A stretch of 64,000 bases of DNA from NCBI GenBank assembly GCA_020744425.1, contig JAGMUV010000018.1:1178001-1242000 (forward strand). The letters are read 5' to 3'. Numbering within the stretch: position 1 is the stretch's first letter; every line of letters starts with the position of its first letter. The position numbers and the translations under genes are program-made. This document shows positions 34,718 to 45,258 of this stretch, piece after piece. The notes under the pieces are model-generated. The model saw nothing but the letters and a program-made list of their open reading frames with translations, was not told where the DNA came from and did not search any database. The DNA is from Dactylonectria macrodidyma (taxonomy: Eukaryota > Ascomycota > Sordariomycetes > Hypocreales > Nectriaceae).

Positions 34718-35986
34718 GACGGTGGTTAAGGGGTAAGATTCTTGGAAATTCGTGATGCAGTGAACAGAAGAATGACAAAGTCGTGGGTGATTCATATACT
34801 TTTCCAGCGCATGGTCCAAGCGGGATTGTTCAGATGTCAACGACCAATCTACACCAGCCTTGTGTTTTTCTAGCGCATTCCACGTTTTCTGCCTGCACGC
34901 ACGCACGTTGGTATTTTTTACGTGTGTGTTTGAGGCTTGAGCTGTCTGTTTTCCGAGTGGGACGAACAGCCGCCCGCAGTTGCAACGGGGGCGACACTCC
35001 CATCGCTCCCATTGCGCAATGGAGCAAGCAAGTTATCAGTGTGTCAGGCTCGATATTGTGCTTCGCCACCACGCTATATCTTCTCAAACAGCCGCCTGTC
35101 GCGAGAATGTGAGTGCCAACCCTTGCTTGTCTACTCCGTATCCTCTGTCTTGCGTCAAAAGGTTGGACATCTTAGCGAAATCTGTCTGAAACACACCTAG
35201 AAGTTTGCTCGGCTTAAGGCTATCCTCGTTATTTGACAACATATGGTTTATTTATTTTTTATTTTTTATTTTTTTTTAAAAAAAAAGCTGGTTAAGCTTC
35301 AGTCTCGTATGGAATCTGAACCTACCCTCGTTTGCCAAACAGCGGTTCGTGGCCCTTCATAGTTCTATCGGTGATGTTTGCCAATGACATCGTGTACAAG
35401 AATCCCAGGCACAAGCGTGCAGTGGACAGTGCGACCTTTTCGTAGTGGGGGCAATAAGGCGCACTACAACAGATACGCATATGTAAAGCATTTCTCTTGG
35501 ACCTTTGCATTGTTTGGTCTTCGCTTTGGCATCATCCACCTCACCCACCGTCGCGCACCTTAGTTGACATTCGCCTCTGCATCGACTTATCCACATCCAC
35601 GTTTCCTTAGTGGCCATATCGACATCATCTTTTTCTTCCTCACGCTGCCGCGGTGGTTACCCTACGCACTCTGCATGCGTCTGTGGTGTGGTGGTCGCCT
35701 GGTTTCGCCCAACTTTTCCATCACGTGATCGCATTCCTCGCCCTCACGTCTCGTCACTTCGTCTTCCTCGCATCACCTTCTCCATCTCCAAACTTTGCAT
35801 CAACTTTTTCATCTAAGTTTGCATTACCTTGGTGGCGCCTCTTCTCACCCCGCCTTCCCATCGCCTTCTCATCGCTTTGCTGGCCACCTTGTTGGGTTCT
35901 ACCTATTTAACGAGAGATCTGACCACCTTCGTCTCCCATCACTTCACACATGCTCTCGTGCATTCACCCTGTACTTGTAACTCGCC
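34718..35986. other. Divergent spacer with a poly(T)/poly(A) tract
   Basis: No gene was found. A run of T-rich then A-rich bases lies at 35247-35286. The 350 bases before the next start codon are strongly C/T-rich on the plus strand, typical of a fungal promoter and 5' leader. Short frames there read through this low-complexity sequence and are not called. Confidence 0.5.
35247..35286. repeat. Low-complexity T-then-A tract
   Basis: TTTA/TTTTTTA units run directly into about ten A. This could be the tail scar of a retroposed sequence or simple slippage. No flanking duplication was found. Confidence 0.6.
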
Positions 35987-37222
35987 ATGTATGAAGGTAT
36001 GTTCACCCAGCGCTACAGTATACGCTCTCCTCTAACAAATACTGCAGAAATTCTCCATCCGTCGCTCACAGACGACGAGATCATACAAACCTTTTCTCCC
36101 CTCGAGCGAGAGTTCTATGCTTGGGTTCAGGATGGGAAATGGGATAAAGCTTCTCATGACGACAAAGATCCTGGAAAATTCGACAACACTGGGAAATTTT
36201 TTCGAGTACTCTCCAGAGACTTCCAAGTCTTCGACGGCCAACACTTCGACGGGCAAGATGACCTCATTCAGAAGTGTGGTGTCTTCGCAGACAAATGGTT
36301 CGGGAAGGTGGCTCGCAGATTTTTCTATGCTATGCCCACTGGCGAGCTCCTCTCCCTCATCCGGTCGACCTCTGGCGAAAACCCAGACCAGCTCTACAAA
36401 ACCGTCTTGAAAATCCAGACCAACAATGTCCCAGATCTGCTGTTGGGAGAGAGCACTTTTGGTGGTGACCTGACTGGATACTCCGTCCGTGTTGACCCCC
36501 ATTCTCTCTATGCAGATGTCTCGGGAAAAGAGACAAGCAACCCAGACAACTCTCACCTGCTCGATTACGCCATCTTGGTCGTCGACATCGATGACAGCCG
36601 ATACCCCCTCGCCCTGCCGCCACTCGAGGGGAAGAAACGACGTCTCCAGAACAGCAGCCCCGGCGAAAACTCAGCTGCATCGGGTGCCAACAACGACGGC
36701 TTTCCCAGCGATTCGTCACTTCGCTTCTTCCAGATCGGGTCATTGATGGCTTGTGCGGGCGAGGAATGGGCCAAGGTTCGCGGCGAAGACAACGAGGAGA
36801 TTGGTGACGCTGATTGGGACGATACCGGGTACACCGTTGTCATCAAGTTGGACGGCTCTGGCTACCCGACTGGCCCCGTCTTTGCTATTTACGGTTTCCA
36901 ACAGCGCCGACACACCAATGAGGGACCCATCTGGGAGCCCATGGAGTGGCAGGACAACAAGGATCAAGAGCTCCCACACATCCGTCGCCTGTATCCTGCT
37001 TGCGAGCAGAAATTCTTCCTCGCCCAGATTGCCGACAGGCTCGAAGACTTGAAAAAGGGATCGTCATTCAATTTTGATGTTGTTACAGCGCAAAAGTGCC
37101 CAATTGCTCGAGCCACACTTACCGAGACCGATGGAAAGATCGTCCCTAACTACGTCCCGGACAATACGTGTGACACAGCAGTGAAGCGGCCTCGAATCGA
37201 CGACTTAGTGGGGATACCTTAG
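35987..37222 (+). CDS. Unknown fungal protein, 394 aa
   Basis: The model has two exons: 35987-35996, then 36048-37222. The 51-nt intron has GTATGT, CTCTAAC and ACTGCAG, all consensus. Because 51 is a multiple of three and has no stop, the unspliced form is also open (411 aa) and would replace MYEEILHPS by a longer N-terminus. The protein is soluble and acidic. It has an N-terminal SLTDDEIIQTFSPLEREFYAWV helix, a FFRVLSRDFQVFDGQ segment, a central ILVVDIDDSRYPLALPP block with a Lys/Arg stretch, and a C-terminal WEPMEWQDNKDQELPHIRRL block ending in KRPRIDD, a possible nuclear localisation signal. I do not recognise the family. It is most likely a real gene because of its length, codon regularity and splice signals. 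Confidence 0.8.
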   Translation: MYEGMFTQRYSIRSPLTNTAEILHPSLTDDEIIQTFSPLEREFYAWVQDGKWDKASHDDKDPGKFDNTGKFFRVLSRDFQVFDGQHFDGQDDLIQKCGVFADKWFGKVARRFFYAMPTGELLSLIRSTSGENPDQLYKTVLKIQTNNVPDLLLGESTFGGDLTGYSVRVDPHSLYADVSGKETSNPDNSHLLDYAILVVDIDDSRYPLALPPLEGKKRRLQNSSPGENSAASGANNDGFPSDSSLRFFQIGSLMACAGEEWAKVRGEDNEEIGDADWDDTGYTVVIKLDGSGYPTGPVFAIYGFQQRRHTNEGPIWEPMEWQDNKDQELPHIRRLYPACEQKFFLAQIADRLEDLKKGSSFNFDVVTAQKCPIARATLTETDGKIVPNYVPDNTCDTAVKRPRIDDLVGIP

Positions 37223-39182
37223 GATGTTACTCCATTTCTCGAGAGCAGAGATCACTAGATGGCTATGAAGAGGATCTGGACTCACCATGGATGTTGATGG
37301 TAGTAGTCTCCTAGTCGAGTCGATAGTAAATGAAGTGTTGGTGAAACTGCCAACCGGTTTTCTTCTAGGCCTCACCACACCTGCCAATAATTGCGGCAGC
37401 TCTGTAGGCAACCTTTTTCGTTTGACCGCTGTAGTGAATGGAGATGAGTGACATGATTTTGTTTGTATGGCCAACGCATGGCCAAGCCTAGATTGCCCTA
37501 CTGACTCCGCTTCAAGTTTTCCAACAGCTGAATCAGCCCCTCCCCCCGAGACGAGGCGTCCCCCATGCATTATGCCTGCACAGGCTAAGGGAGGAAGCTG
37601 TTGATTCATTAGCGGCTTGGACGCGCAGACAATGACTCCCTAATCTCTTGACGCATCTCGCCTGTGCCCGGCCCGTGTACTACCAAGCACCCAAGCAGAA
37701 AGACAAAGATGGCGTGCGGTACTGGAAGCGGTTCCACTCTTGAACTCAGGCCCCTGTTTGCGAGCCGTTGCACTTTGCAAGCGGAGACCGGGAGCGATGA
37801 TGGATGGGGCTTTCATGGGTCGGATCGGCAGATGGGCTAGGGTGGGGGGAAGCCAGATTTGATGCACCCGGGACGTGCTGTAACACGCGAAGACGCTTGG
37901 ATTAACGAAAGAAGAGTACCGAGATTGTTTTGTTGCCAACATGGAAATTCCATCAATCCATCCGTCCGCCCAGCATCCTCCGGTAGCAAACGATGCGTAT
38001 GAAGCGAGTTGGCGCAGGGGACACACTGGGCCGATCTTTCAACCTGGCCGTGGCAGGGATCTGAGTGATCAAGCTCCATTGAACAGGCTTTGCCCTTGTC
38101 GCTAATGCCCCCCACAAAGCGTTTTCGTCTTCGCCCCGTAGGGCTGTGAAGGGCGTGGGAGGGTTTCCCACTGATGGGACGGGACAGCTTGGGCGGGCCA
38201 AAAGTCTCGGTACACTCACTGCCTAGGTATGGTCTGCAGGTGCACCGAGACTTAACGTCTTGACACTGGATTTCTTAGCCACATGGTCCATAAGCAGCTG
38301 TACCAGAACGTTAGGTGCAATTTACTGGATAGTTCCTACATCAAAGTAGTACCTAACATAGAATATCTCATGCCATGCCTACCTAAGTAATGCCCCTTTA
38401 CACCACTTGAAATCCCACCGCCAACGCTAAAGAGAATCAAAGATGCAGGCGGCCCAAAACACCAGGCTAATCACACCGACTTTATCACGACGCGCGCCCG
38501 TTGGAGGCGCCACACCAATGATGCGCAGTCAAACCTCAATCGGGCTTCTTACTTCACGGCGCGGTGGATGGGTGGGACAGCGCCAGAGAGGTACAGCTTT
38601 TCTTTTGGGCGTACCTTGTTCCAATCACATCGCTGCGACGCTGCACTTTTCGTCCTCGGGGCTGGGCTTGGTGGCATTGAGGCGGTCCTCCCTTGCTTCG
38701 GTAGGGTTACACAACTCCCTTGCGTTCAGCAGGGCCGGGATTTTGCGCTTTTACTGGACGACGAGCGGGGATTTCGATGGACTTGGCTAGCACAATCCCC
38801 CAGTCGCCATGTGTGTCTTTCATTTTGTGCCACCCTCACAGGTGGTTGACCCGGCTTGCCATGTCAACGGTTGGTCCTTTGTCGACTCGAGTCCACCTCG
38901 TTGGCTTGTTCACGCTCTTGTTCAGCTAACGCTCCCAGGAAGAACCTTAGCAATGCAGCAGTCCCAACAAAGGCGACTTTTTGTCCAGTCACACCGTTCT
39001 TTGCGCCTCGTCTGCATGCAAGACAACTTTTGAGGCCTTCCCCAAGTGATAAAACGTCATGTCCTTGGTCTCAGCCGCCCACCCTCTTTACTCCTCTGCT
39101 CTGCTCGTCCTCCCTCCCTTGGCCCCGCACTTACTGTGGGAAATGGCAATCTTTTCCTCGTCCTGCACTCTCGACTACCTCC
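37223..39182. other. Long spacer before the Clr5-ankyrin gene
   Basis: No gene is supported. A lone copy of GGCCAAAAGTCTCGGTACAC (38196-38215) matches the ends of the MITEs at 44032 and 55074. The final 300 bases are pyrimidine-rich and probably hold the promoter and leader of the next gene. Confidence 0.4.
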
Positions 39183-41460
39183 ATGCCATCGTCGATGATG
39201 GTAAAAGACTGGGCGGGGTTCCAGGAAGAGATCCGCAACCTCTACCACGTCAACAACAAACCGCTGAGCGAGGTGATGGGCCTGATGAGGGACCAGCACA
39301 ACTTTGTTGCATCGTAAGCTCACTCCGTCGTGTACAACCAAGGCGCCCGATCCGCTCACGCTTGGTGCCGTTTGTTTGTTGGCGCTCTGCAGGCAGCGAT
39401 CGTATCGTGCGCAGCTCAAGAAATGGGGCTATACCAAGTACAATAGGAGAATCGATCCGAGCATGATTAAACGGTTTGGTTTCGAGTATGAGAGGGAGGC
39501 CGCTTTGGGACGCAACACAGAGGTCGGTTCAGGATGCGGCGAAGAGGTTGATCCGGAACACAGCAATCAGGCCGACGTGGGACTCAACAAGGACGACAGC
39601 GCCAAGCCAAACACCATCACTGAACCGACATCGAGCCCGAGACCACACACCCTCAGCCCAAGCCACAGCCCAAAACTCAGCCCAAACCTCAATCCTCTCC
39701 GTCGCAAAGGCCGCATCAAACGTCGAGCCCTCCAAACGAAATTACACCCGGCTACCTACCTTCCCTCTATCCAGTACCTCTCAGAAATCAATCCCGCCCA
39801 TCCTCAACCCTCAGCAAACACTCCAACTCTCCCGTCATTGCCGAATGAGCATCGTCACCATGTCGAACCACCGCCGGTAGCAAACCCACCTATCCGGCTG
39901 CCCAGGATACGGATTCCATTCGACCAAGACGGCCTCAACCTGCAAGACGACGACGGCAAGACCCGGCTCCACCACGCTGTGCTCTGCATGGATACGGCCC
40001 AGGTTCGCACGCTGCTCGCCGATGGCGCCCGCGTCAATATCAAGGATCGTACCGGGAACGAGGTCATCCACTATAGCGTCGTCGCAGGTGGAGACAGCAT
40101 TCTCGAGCTGCTCCTCCAGTTCGGAGCCGACATCGACGCGAAGGGCGCGTTGGGGCGATCTCCACTCCACTGCGCAGCGTCCAGTGCCTTTGGGCTATTC
40201 GACGCGGTCATCAAAGCAGGCGCCGATGTGTCGATCCAGGACGAAAACGGTGACACGCCGCTCCATCTTGCGATATCTACCGCGCTCGGCGACGTCCAAC
40301 TCATCAGCGCTATGGATCTAGAAGCCATCATGAACTCCGGCTGCGATGTCAACCTGCCCAACTATTCTGGGCTCACGCCATTCGTCAAGCTCCTCGACAG
40401 GCCGTATTCCCAACCCAAAGTGCTGGGTGCCATCTACAGCTGTCTGCTACGAGGAGGTAGCATTAACGACATTCAACCCGACGGACGAACGCCGTTTCAA
40501 ATCTTCCTAGCCAGGTCGGTCACCCAAGGGAGCAGGTGGATTAAGAGAATATGCGGGTACTCGCAGGAGGGAGTCCTGGAGAAGCAAATACTCGAGGCGT
40601 TTCTCGACAAGGGCGGCTCCATTTCCACCTTGATGCCGTCCGGGGCATCGTTGTATGCGTACTACTTCGCCATCGCCCTCGAACCCCTCTGGAGGCAAGA
40701 CGCCGAGATAATGGACATCTTTTGCAGGCTCTCCCCTCCCGGACCGCTGGAGAGCAGCGGCGATTGCATCCTGCACAGGCTAGCAGCTAACTGCGGACCG
40801 CTGAGCCAGGCCGGCTCGGCCGTCAACGAACTCTTACAGCGCCAGCTTGACAAAGGAGCAGACCCTAATTTCAGGAACAGAGACGGTAAAACACCTCTGT
40901 TGTGTCTCTTCGCATCCTCAGGAAACGCGACACACCTCAGCATGAGGGCCATGGCGCCGCTATTGAGCCGCGGAGCCGACCCATGGCAGCAAGATCTATC
41001 AGGTACGTGCGCACTTTTAGAAGCGGCGAAGGGCACCCCAAAACATAGGGACGACGTACTGCGCGCCTTACTAGAGGCAGATCTCCGTCAAGTAGATTCC
41101 AGGGTGAGACACGACAAGTCAAAAGACCGCTTCTGCTGGAACGACTGGGACAGCGCGACCAAGGCAGCAAGCTGGAGCGAGTCGAAACATCACATCCTAG
41201 CCCGGCTCAACCCATTGCCCGCGGGCGTCGACGAGGTCGTCAGAGGCGCAGCCCTCTCTGCTCTGGCAGGCAAGCACATCCACCTCTCCAGGGCCAGATT
41301 CAGCGGCGATGCCAATGAGGCGAAGAGCCGCCATTGCTACGTGGCGGACATCCTGCGAGACTGCCGGTCCCGCCACCTTTTCGTCGACATGGCATGGGTC
41401 GACCACCTCTTGGAGCTGTGCGTTCCCGAACGGAGTGAAGTGCGGGCTGTGTATGTTTGA
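39183..41460 (+). CDS. Clr5 domain protein with ankyrin repeats
   Basis: Two exons (39183-39313 and 39393-41460, with an intron GTAAGC to CTGCAG inside the Clr5 domain) give 732 aa. The N-terminus, KDWAGFQEEIRNLYHVNNK then LSEVMGLMRDQHNF, joins to SYRAQLKKWGYTKYNRR; this is the fungal Clr5 domain, a predicted DNA-binding helical module. A Ser/Pro-rich linker (about 90-230) follows. Ankyrin repeats run from about 230: GKTRLHHAVLCMDTAQVRTLL, GNEVIHYSVVAGGDSILELLL, GRSPLHCAASSAFGLFDAV, GDTPLHLAISTALGDVQ, and further diverged ones including DKGADPNFRNRDGKTPLLCLF and LLSRGADPWQQD. Such proteins are common in Pezizomycotina and are probably nuclear; targets are unknown. The start could be either of two later ATG codons (39195, 39198), changing only four or five residues. 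Confidence 0.88.
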
Positions 41461-43334
41461 TGAACGGGCATGGATGGCTATTGGAACATCTACGGGCAGA
41501 CAGGCGTCTTTTTGGGTACAGTACATGGAGAAAGGAGTGAACAAGGGGTACTAGTGGACGGGGATAGTTAGAGTGTGGAGTCCAGTTGGGCATCATCGAA
41601 AGCGCTTCGATGGTTGTGCGTCCCACAACTACCTTGTCTGAATTCTTCTCTGTGTGTGCCTAGGCTTTGTCCTTGGAGTTCTATCCAAGTGAGCCCGCCT
41701 CCCAAATGTCACCGCTGGCGCTCGCCAATTTCCGGTTCTTGAAAAACTTTCGCGTGGGATCTGAGTTCGCATATTCTCTAGTAGTATCAATCCACTCAGC
41801 CTACTTGTTCTCGGCAAGAAGGACGCCAAGGTCGAACTGATGGCGGATTCCCTTGTCTGCATCGACTTTCCCACCGCACTGGCGATTGTGTCGGTCAAAC
41901 GGCTTCCCTTGAGCAGGAACCGCACCACCGCCCAACTCCGGAGTTTCGAGGCATTCAAATGACTTGACCGCCAATGCGTCGTTGGTTCGCACATGCGACA
42001 GACGAGCATCGTGATCGCGCTGCATCAGAGGGACTCTGTCATGATGAACCGCGTTCATGCTTGCGGCGACTGGTGCGCACCAGTTGCGTCTCGGTGGACG
42101 CCGTCGGCCAGGTTTCCTATCTGCAGGGCCGAAATTGGGTTAGTCAAAGATGTCAACATGGCCTACAAACGCACGTTTGAGACGAGTCAGCGTATACCGT
42201 TCACCTCATTCACGACGGGTCGCTCGTCGTGATCATCGCATTGGTTTCATGGCCTCTCGCCGCTTCGGTTGTTGCACCTGAAGCTAAATAGGGAGAGGCG
42301 GCGATTCGCATGGGTCGATGGCACAAGGGTCTCGAGGTGGCCGAGGAAGGGTGACCTTCAAGAGAAGGAAAACATCGCACGCCTCAAAGAAAGCTACCTA
42401 TTATAGAATAGACAAATCAAAACAGCTAAACCTTAACCAAATTAGAATAGAAAATGTATATAAAAAGGATCATAAAGTGAACTAAATGTAGGTATGAATT
42501 GTTGTTTTATATTTAATTTATCAAATTCATACTAAAGGGATACAGTATCATGATGCTCTGCGCCGTATGGGGCTACGGGTGGCGTATTGGGAATCTCAAC
42601 TGGTCGATCACGGTACAGATTACAGTTTCCCTCTTGGCAAGAATGACAAACTGATGAGTGGTGTAATGCAAAGAAAGTTGAGGTCATCCTAAGGGCTTCT
42701 AACACTTGGACCGGCAGAACTCCTTGGTGTCGTGGAGCAAATTGAGAGAGAGAGGGAGCGGGGTCAAAAGCACCTTCGTGCGCTTGATGTTCTGACCAGC
42801 AGTGGCAGAATCTCCCTTAAAGTCGGGCAAGTTCGGGACCCCGGTGTGAGGAAAAACAGGCTGACGTGATGGGTAGCTGGGACAGGGATCTGTGGAGTAG
42901 TGAAGGGGAGAAGTGAAGTGATGCACTGAACTAGGAGAATGATAGCCCGAGCTCCATTGTTTACCTCACGTTTAGGCACCAACCAATAGACTTGGACTAT
43001 CATTGGCTGTAATGGTCAACCTGAATAAGGGAGCTCGGCACATGCATTCCTTGTGGGGGACGTGTAGGTTAGGACTTGGTGTCTCGCTTTGTCATCTAGA
43101 GCTACGGGAGGTGTAACTGCACGTCAGGCTGCCAACCAACCGCACGCCTGAGGCTTCCACGCATTAAGGAGGGGCTGACGGATGGCAAATCCACAGGCGG
43201 GCCGAAGAAAACCCGTCGCTCTCATCAGTCATCCCCCGGAAAGCGGATAAGATGTCAGAATAGCCTCATTTTAGCCTCTCCCACCACAGATTCTCGGCTT
43301 GTGAATATGATGCTCATCAGGCTCACACACCAGC
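41461..43334. other. Gene-poor spacer
   Basis: Overlapping minus frames at 41629-42058 look like a decayed coding relic but match no family I know. An A/T-rich patch lies at about 42390-42540. One copy of a dispersed repeat ends at 43052. No gene could be supported. Confidence 0.4.
42988..43052 (+). repeat. Dispersed repeat, copy 1
   Basis: This shares TAGACT..GACTATCATTGG and CTGAATAAGGGAGCTCGGCA followed by C(A/G)TGCATTCCTT with 44785-44845. It is a duplicated non-coding segment of about 65 bp. Confidence 0.7.
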
Positions 43335-43453
43335 ACATACGACCATAGCTCTTAGAAAATACGGGATCCCGTCCGCTCTCCCTTAGTCAAGCTGAGAAGC
43401 GGTGGATTAGTACTCGGGTCGGTGACGACCGGGGAATCCCCACTGTTGTATGT
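43335..43453 (+). rRNA. 5S ribosomal RNA, copy 1
   Basis: These 119 nt begin ACATACGACCATAG and end CTGTTGTATGT, the ends of all filamentous-fungal 5S RNAs, which pair as helix I. Helix II is GCTCTTAG/CTGAGAAGC with the usual bulged A. The sequence of this helix differs from the common GGTGTGG/CCACACGCC form but still pairs. Helix V here is GTGG/CCAC. A run of eight T (43455-43462) follows as Pol III terminator. 5S genes are dispersed singly in Pezizomycotina. Confidence 0.93.
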
Positions 43454-43454
43454 C

Positions 43455-43462
43455 TTTTTTTT
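43455..43462 (+). terminator. Pol III terminator of 5S copy 1
   Basis: Eight consecutive T follow two bases after the 5S 3' end. Confidence 0.8.
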
Positions 43463-43487
43463 GGTGTTTTCCACTATCTTGTGGAGA

Positions 43488-43699
43488 TACCGTAAAAACT
43501 CGGTCAACTCAACCACTTAGTTGCCCCAACTTTATCTCCATATTTCCACTGTTAACCGTCATAACAACTGATGTGATTGGTTATTTGAAGCATTTAAGGG
43601 GGCTACTAAGCGGATTGATCGACGAAATGGACTATGTGATTGGCCAAGATGATTTTATGGGGGGGACTAAGTGGTTGAGTTGACCGAGTTTTTACGGTA
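43488..43699. mobile_element. MITE with perfect 34-bp terminal inverted repeats and TA ends
   Basis: The left end (43488-43521, TACCGTAAAAACTCGGTC...) and the right end (43666-43699) are perfect inverted copies over 34 bp. The outer TA on both sides may be the TA target duplication of the Tc1/mariner superfamily. The interior of about 144 bp has no coding capacity. It sits 25 bp after the terminator of 5S copy 1 and 42 bp before copy 2. Perfect ends imply recent insertion or active mobilisation by an element elsewhere. Confidence 0.9.
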
Positions 43700-43741
43700 G
43701 CATCCCTCCCGCATATAACCCAGCCCACCGCCACAACCATC

Positions 43742-43860
43742 ACATACGACCATAGCTCTTAGAAAATACGGGATCCCGTCCGCTCTCCCTTAGTCAAGCT
43801 GAGAAGCGGCGAATTAGTACTCGGGTCGGTGACGACCGGGGAATCCTCGCTGTTGTATGT
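43742..43860 (+). rRNA. 5S ribosomal RNA, copy 2
   Basis: 119 nt, identical to copy 1 except at four positions. These form two base pairs of helix V: GTGG/CCAC in copy 1 and GCGA/TCGC in copy 2. Pairing is kept in both, and the rest, including the unusual helix II, is the same. T runs follow at once (43861-43865 and 43869-43875). Confidence 0.93.
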
Positions 43861-44031
43861 TTTTTGGTCTTTTTTTGGTTCATGTGTCACATTCTGTGAA
43901 CGTGCTGGACACTACGGGAACTGAAATGGAAGAAGTTCTGTATGGTTGTCTACCTTTTGGTGTTACTGAATGAATAGTGGCGCCAGCATGACGTCCAGTT
44001 TGGTTTAGGGTATGTGGCAGGCACAGCATGA

Positions 44032-44227
44032 CAGTGTCCGGCCAAAAGTCTCCGTACATTGCCACATTTATCCTATCAAGCATGTTCAATGAACTATAAA
44101 TAAGTACATCTAAAGCAGTAAATTATATTCTATTCTTATGAAAAGTAGATACTGATTGGATCCTGACATTAAGGTACTGAATCGTGACAAATATTGAGAG
44201 TGTACAGCGACTTCTGTCCCGAGACTG
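44032..44227. mobile_element. MITE, family with GGCCAAAAGTCT ends
   Basis: The left end CAGTGTCCGGCCAAAAGTCT (then CCGTACA) is mirrored at the right by an imperfect inverted copy (TGTACAGCGACTTCTGTCCC then GAGACTG). The interior is A/T-rich and non-coding. Outer bases are ACAGT/ACTGT. The target duplication is unclear. It is related to the element at 55074-55276 by its ends. Confidence 0.7.
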
Positions 44228-45258
44228 TATGTAGCGTAGTGACAGGGAGACCACTAGGTAGAGGTGAGATGATATGGAAGTGAGGATCAAGCAACGTGAA
44301 AGGAGGTGGATCAACCGACGCAACCTCATCTAGTTCGCTCTGAACTTGTCCCACTGACACGGTTCTAGCTGGGCTTCTGGGACATTATGCAATGAGCGAA
44401 CATTGTACATGGAATCACGAGGGATTCGGACACAACTCAGGTCACAACGCACCAGGAAGCTTACTGAAGTTCCGCAGCTTCAGACATGCCCGTCTAGAGA
44501 GAACTGGGTACCAACTCCACGAAGCAAGGTCTGGATATCTCAGGCAGTGTGGGCGACCAAACCGAACCTTGGACACGTAGCGAGGTGTGCTTATCGTTTA
44601 CCTAAGTATTCTGCATTGCCCGAAGTCGATGGAGAACCTGGAGTCTCAACGGCGGGCGGTCCCACTCTCACAACTCCCTCCAAAGACCCTTAGTGCCAAG
44701 GGCAAAGGGGAGTTCGGGTCAGAAGCGTCAACTCCCGAGGCACACACGTGAGCACAATGGAAGGCAGTGGCAAAGCAGAGGACCTAGACTATGATTGGTT
44801 GTAAGGGTTTATCTGAATAAGGGAGCTCGGCACGTGCATTCCTTTTCTCGCTGATTTGTGGTCTTTGTGTGTTCCGGTTTCTGATTGGAGTGATTTGTGT
44901 GAATTTGTCGGTGAATATCAGCCGTTTCTTAGGTACTTAAATCTCCTCGCCCTCGCCCTCGCCTTCAAAATTTTCCTCCTTGCATCTTTCTTCACCCTCA
45001 ACACCCTCAGCACCTTTATCATCCTCACTCCCTCACAACACACAGGATGACTTCTACAACACGCAACGCTTCCTTTCATCACATCTGATGGCATCACCGC
45101 GTTGCATCATCACCTGAGTTCCTCTCCGCACCCCTTTGGCCGGAGAAGCGAAAGTCAACACCTTAGGTTTCTCACCGCAGCACTAGCCTCAACGACCACG
45201 AAACATCCTTAGTTCTCAGTAGCCTAGGGAAGCGCGGCTGTGGTGTCACTGGTGTGAG
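44228..45258. other. Spacer with a dispersed repeat and a CT-rich leader
   Basis: It contains the second dispersed repeat copy (44785-44845) and a CTCGCC repeat near 44945. The C/T-rich run 44930-45050 may have been the promoter of the decayed locus that follows. No intact gene was seen. Confidence 0.4.
44785..44845 (+). repeat. Dispersed repeat, copy 2
   Basis: Partner of 42988-43052, with the longest identical block CTGAATAAGGGAGCTCGGCAC-like over about 24 bases and small deletions upstream. Confidence 0.7.

Noticed and set aside
41629..42058. Minus frames that look like a decayed gene
   Set aside because: No recognisable motif and no continuous model; left as spacer.
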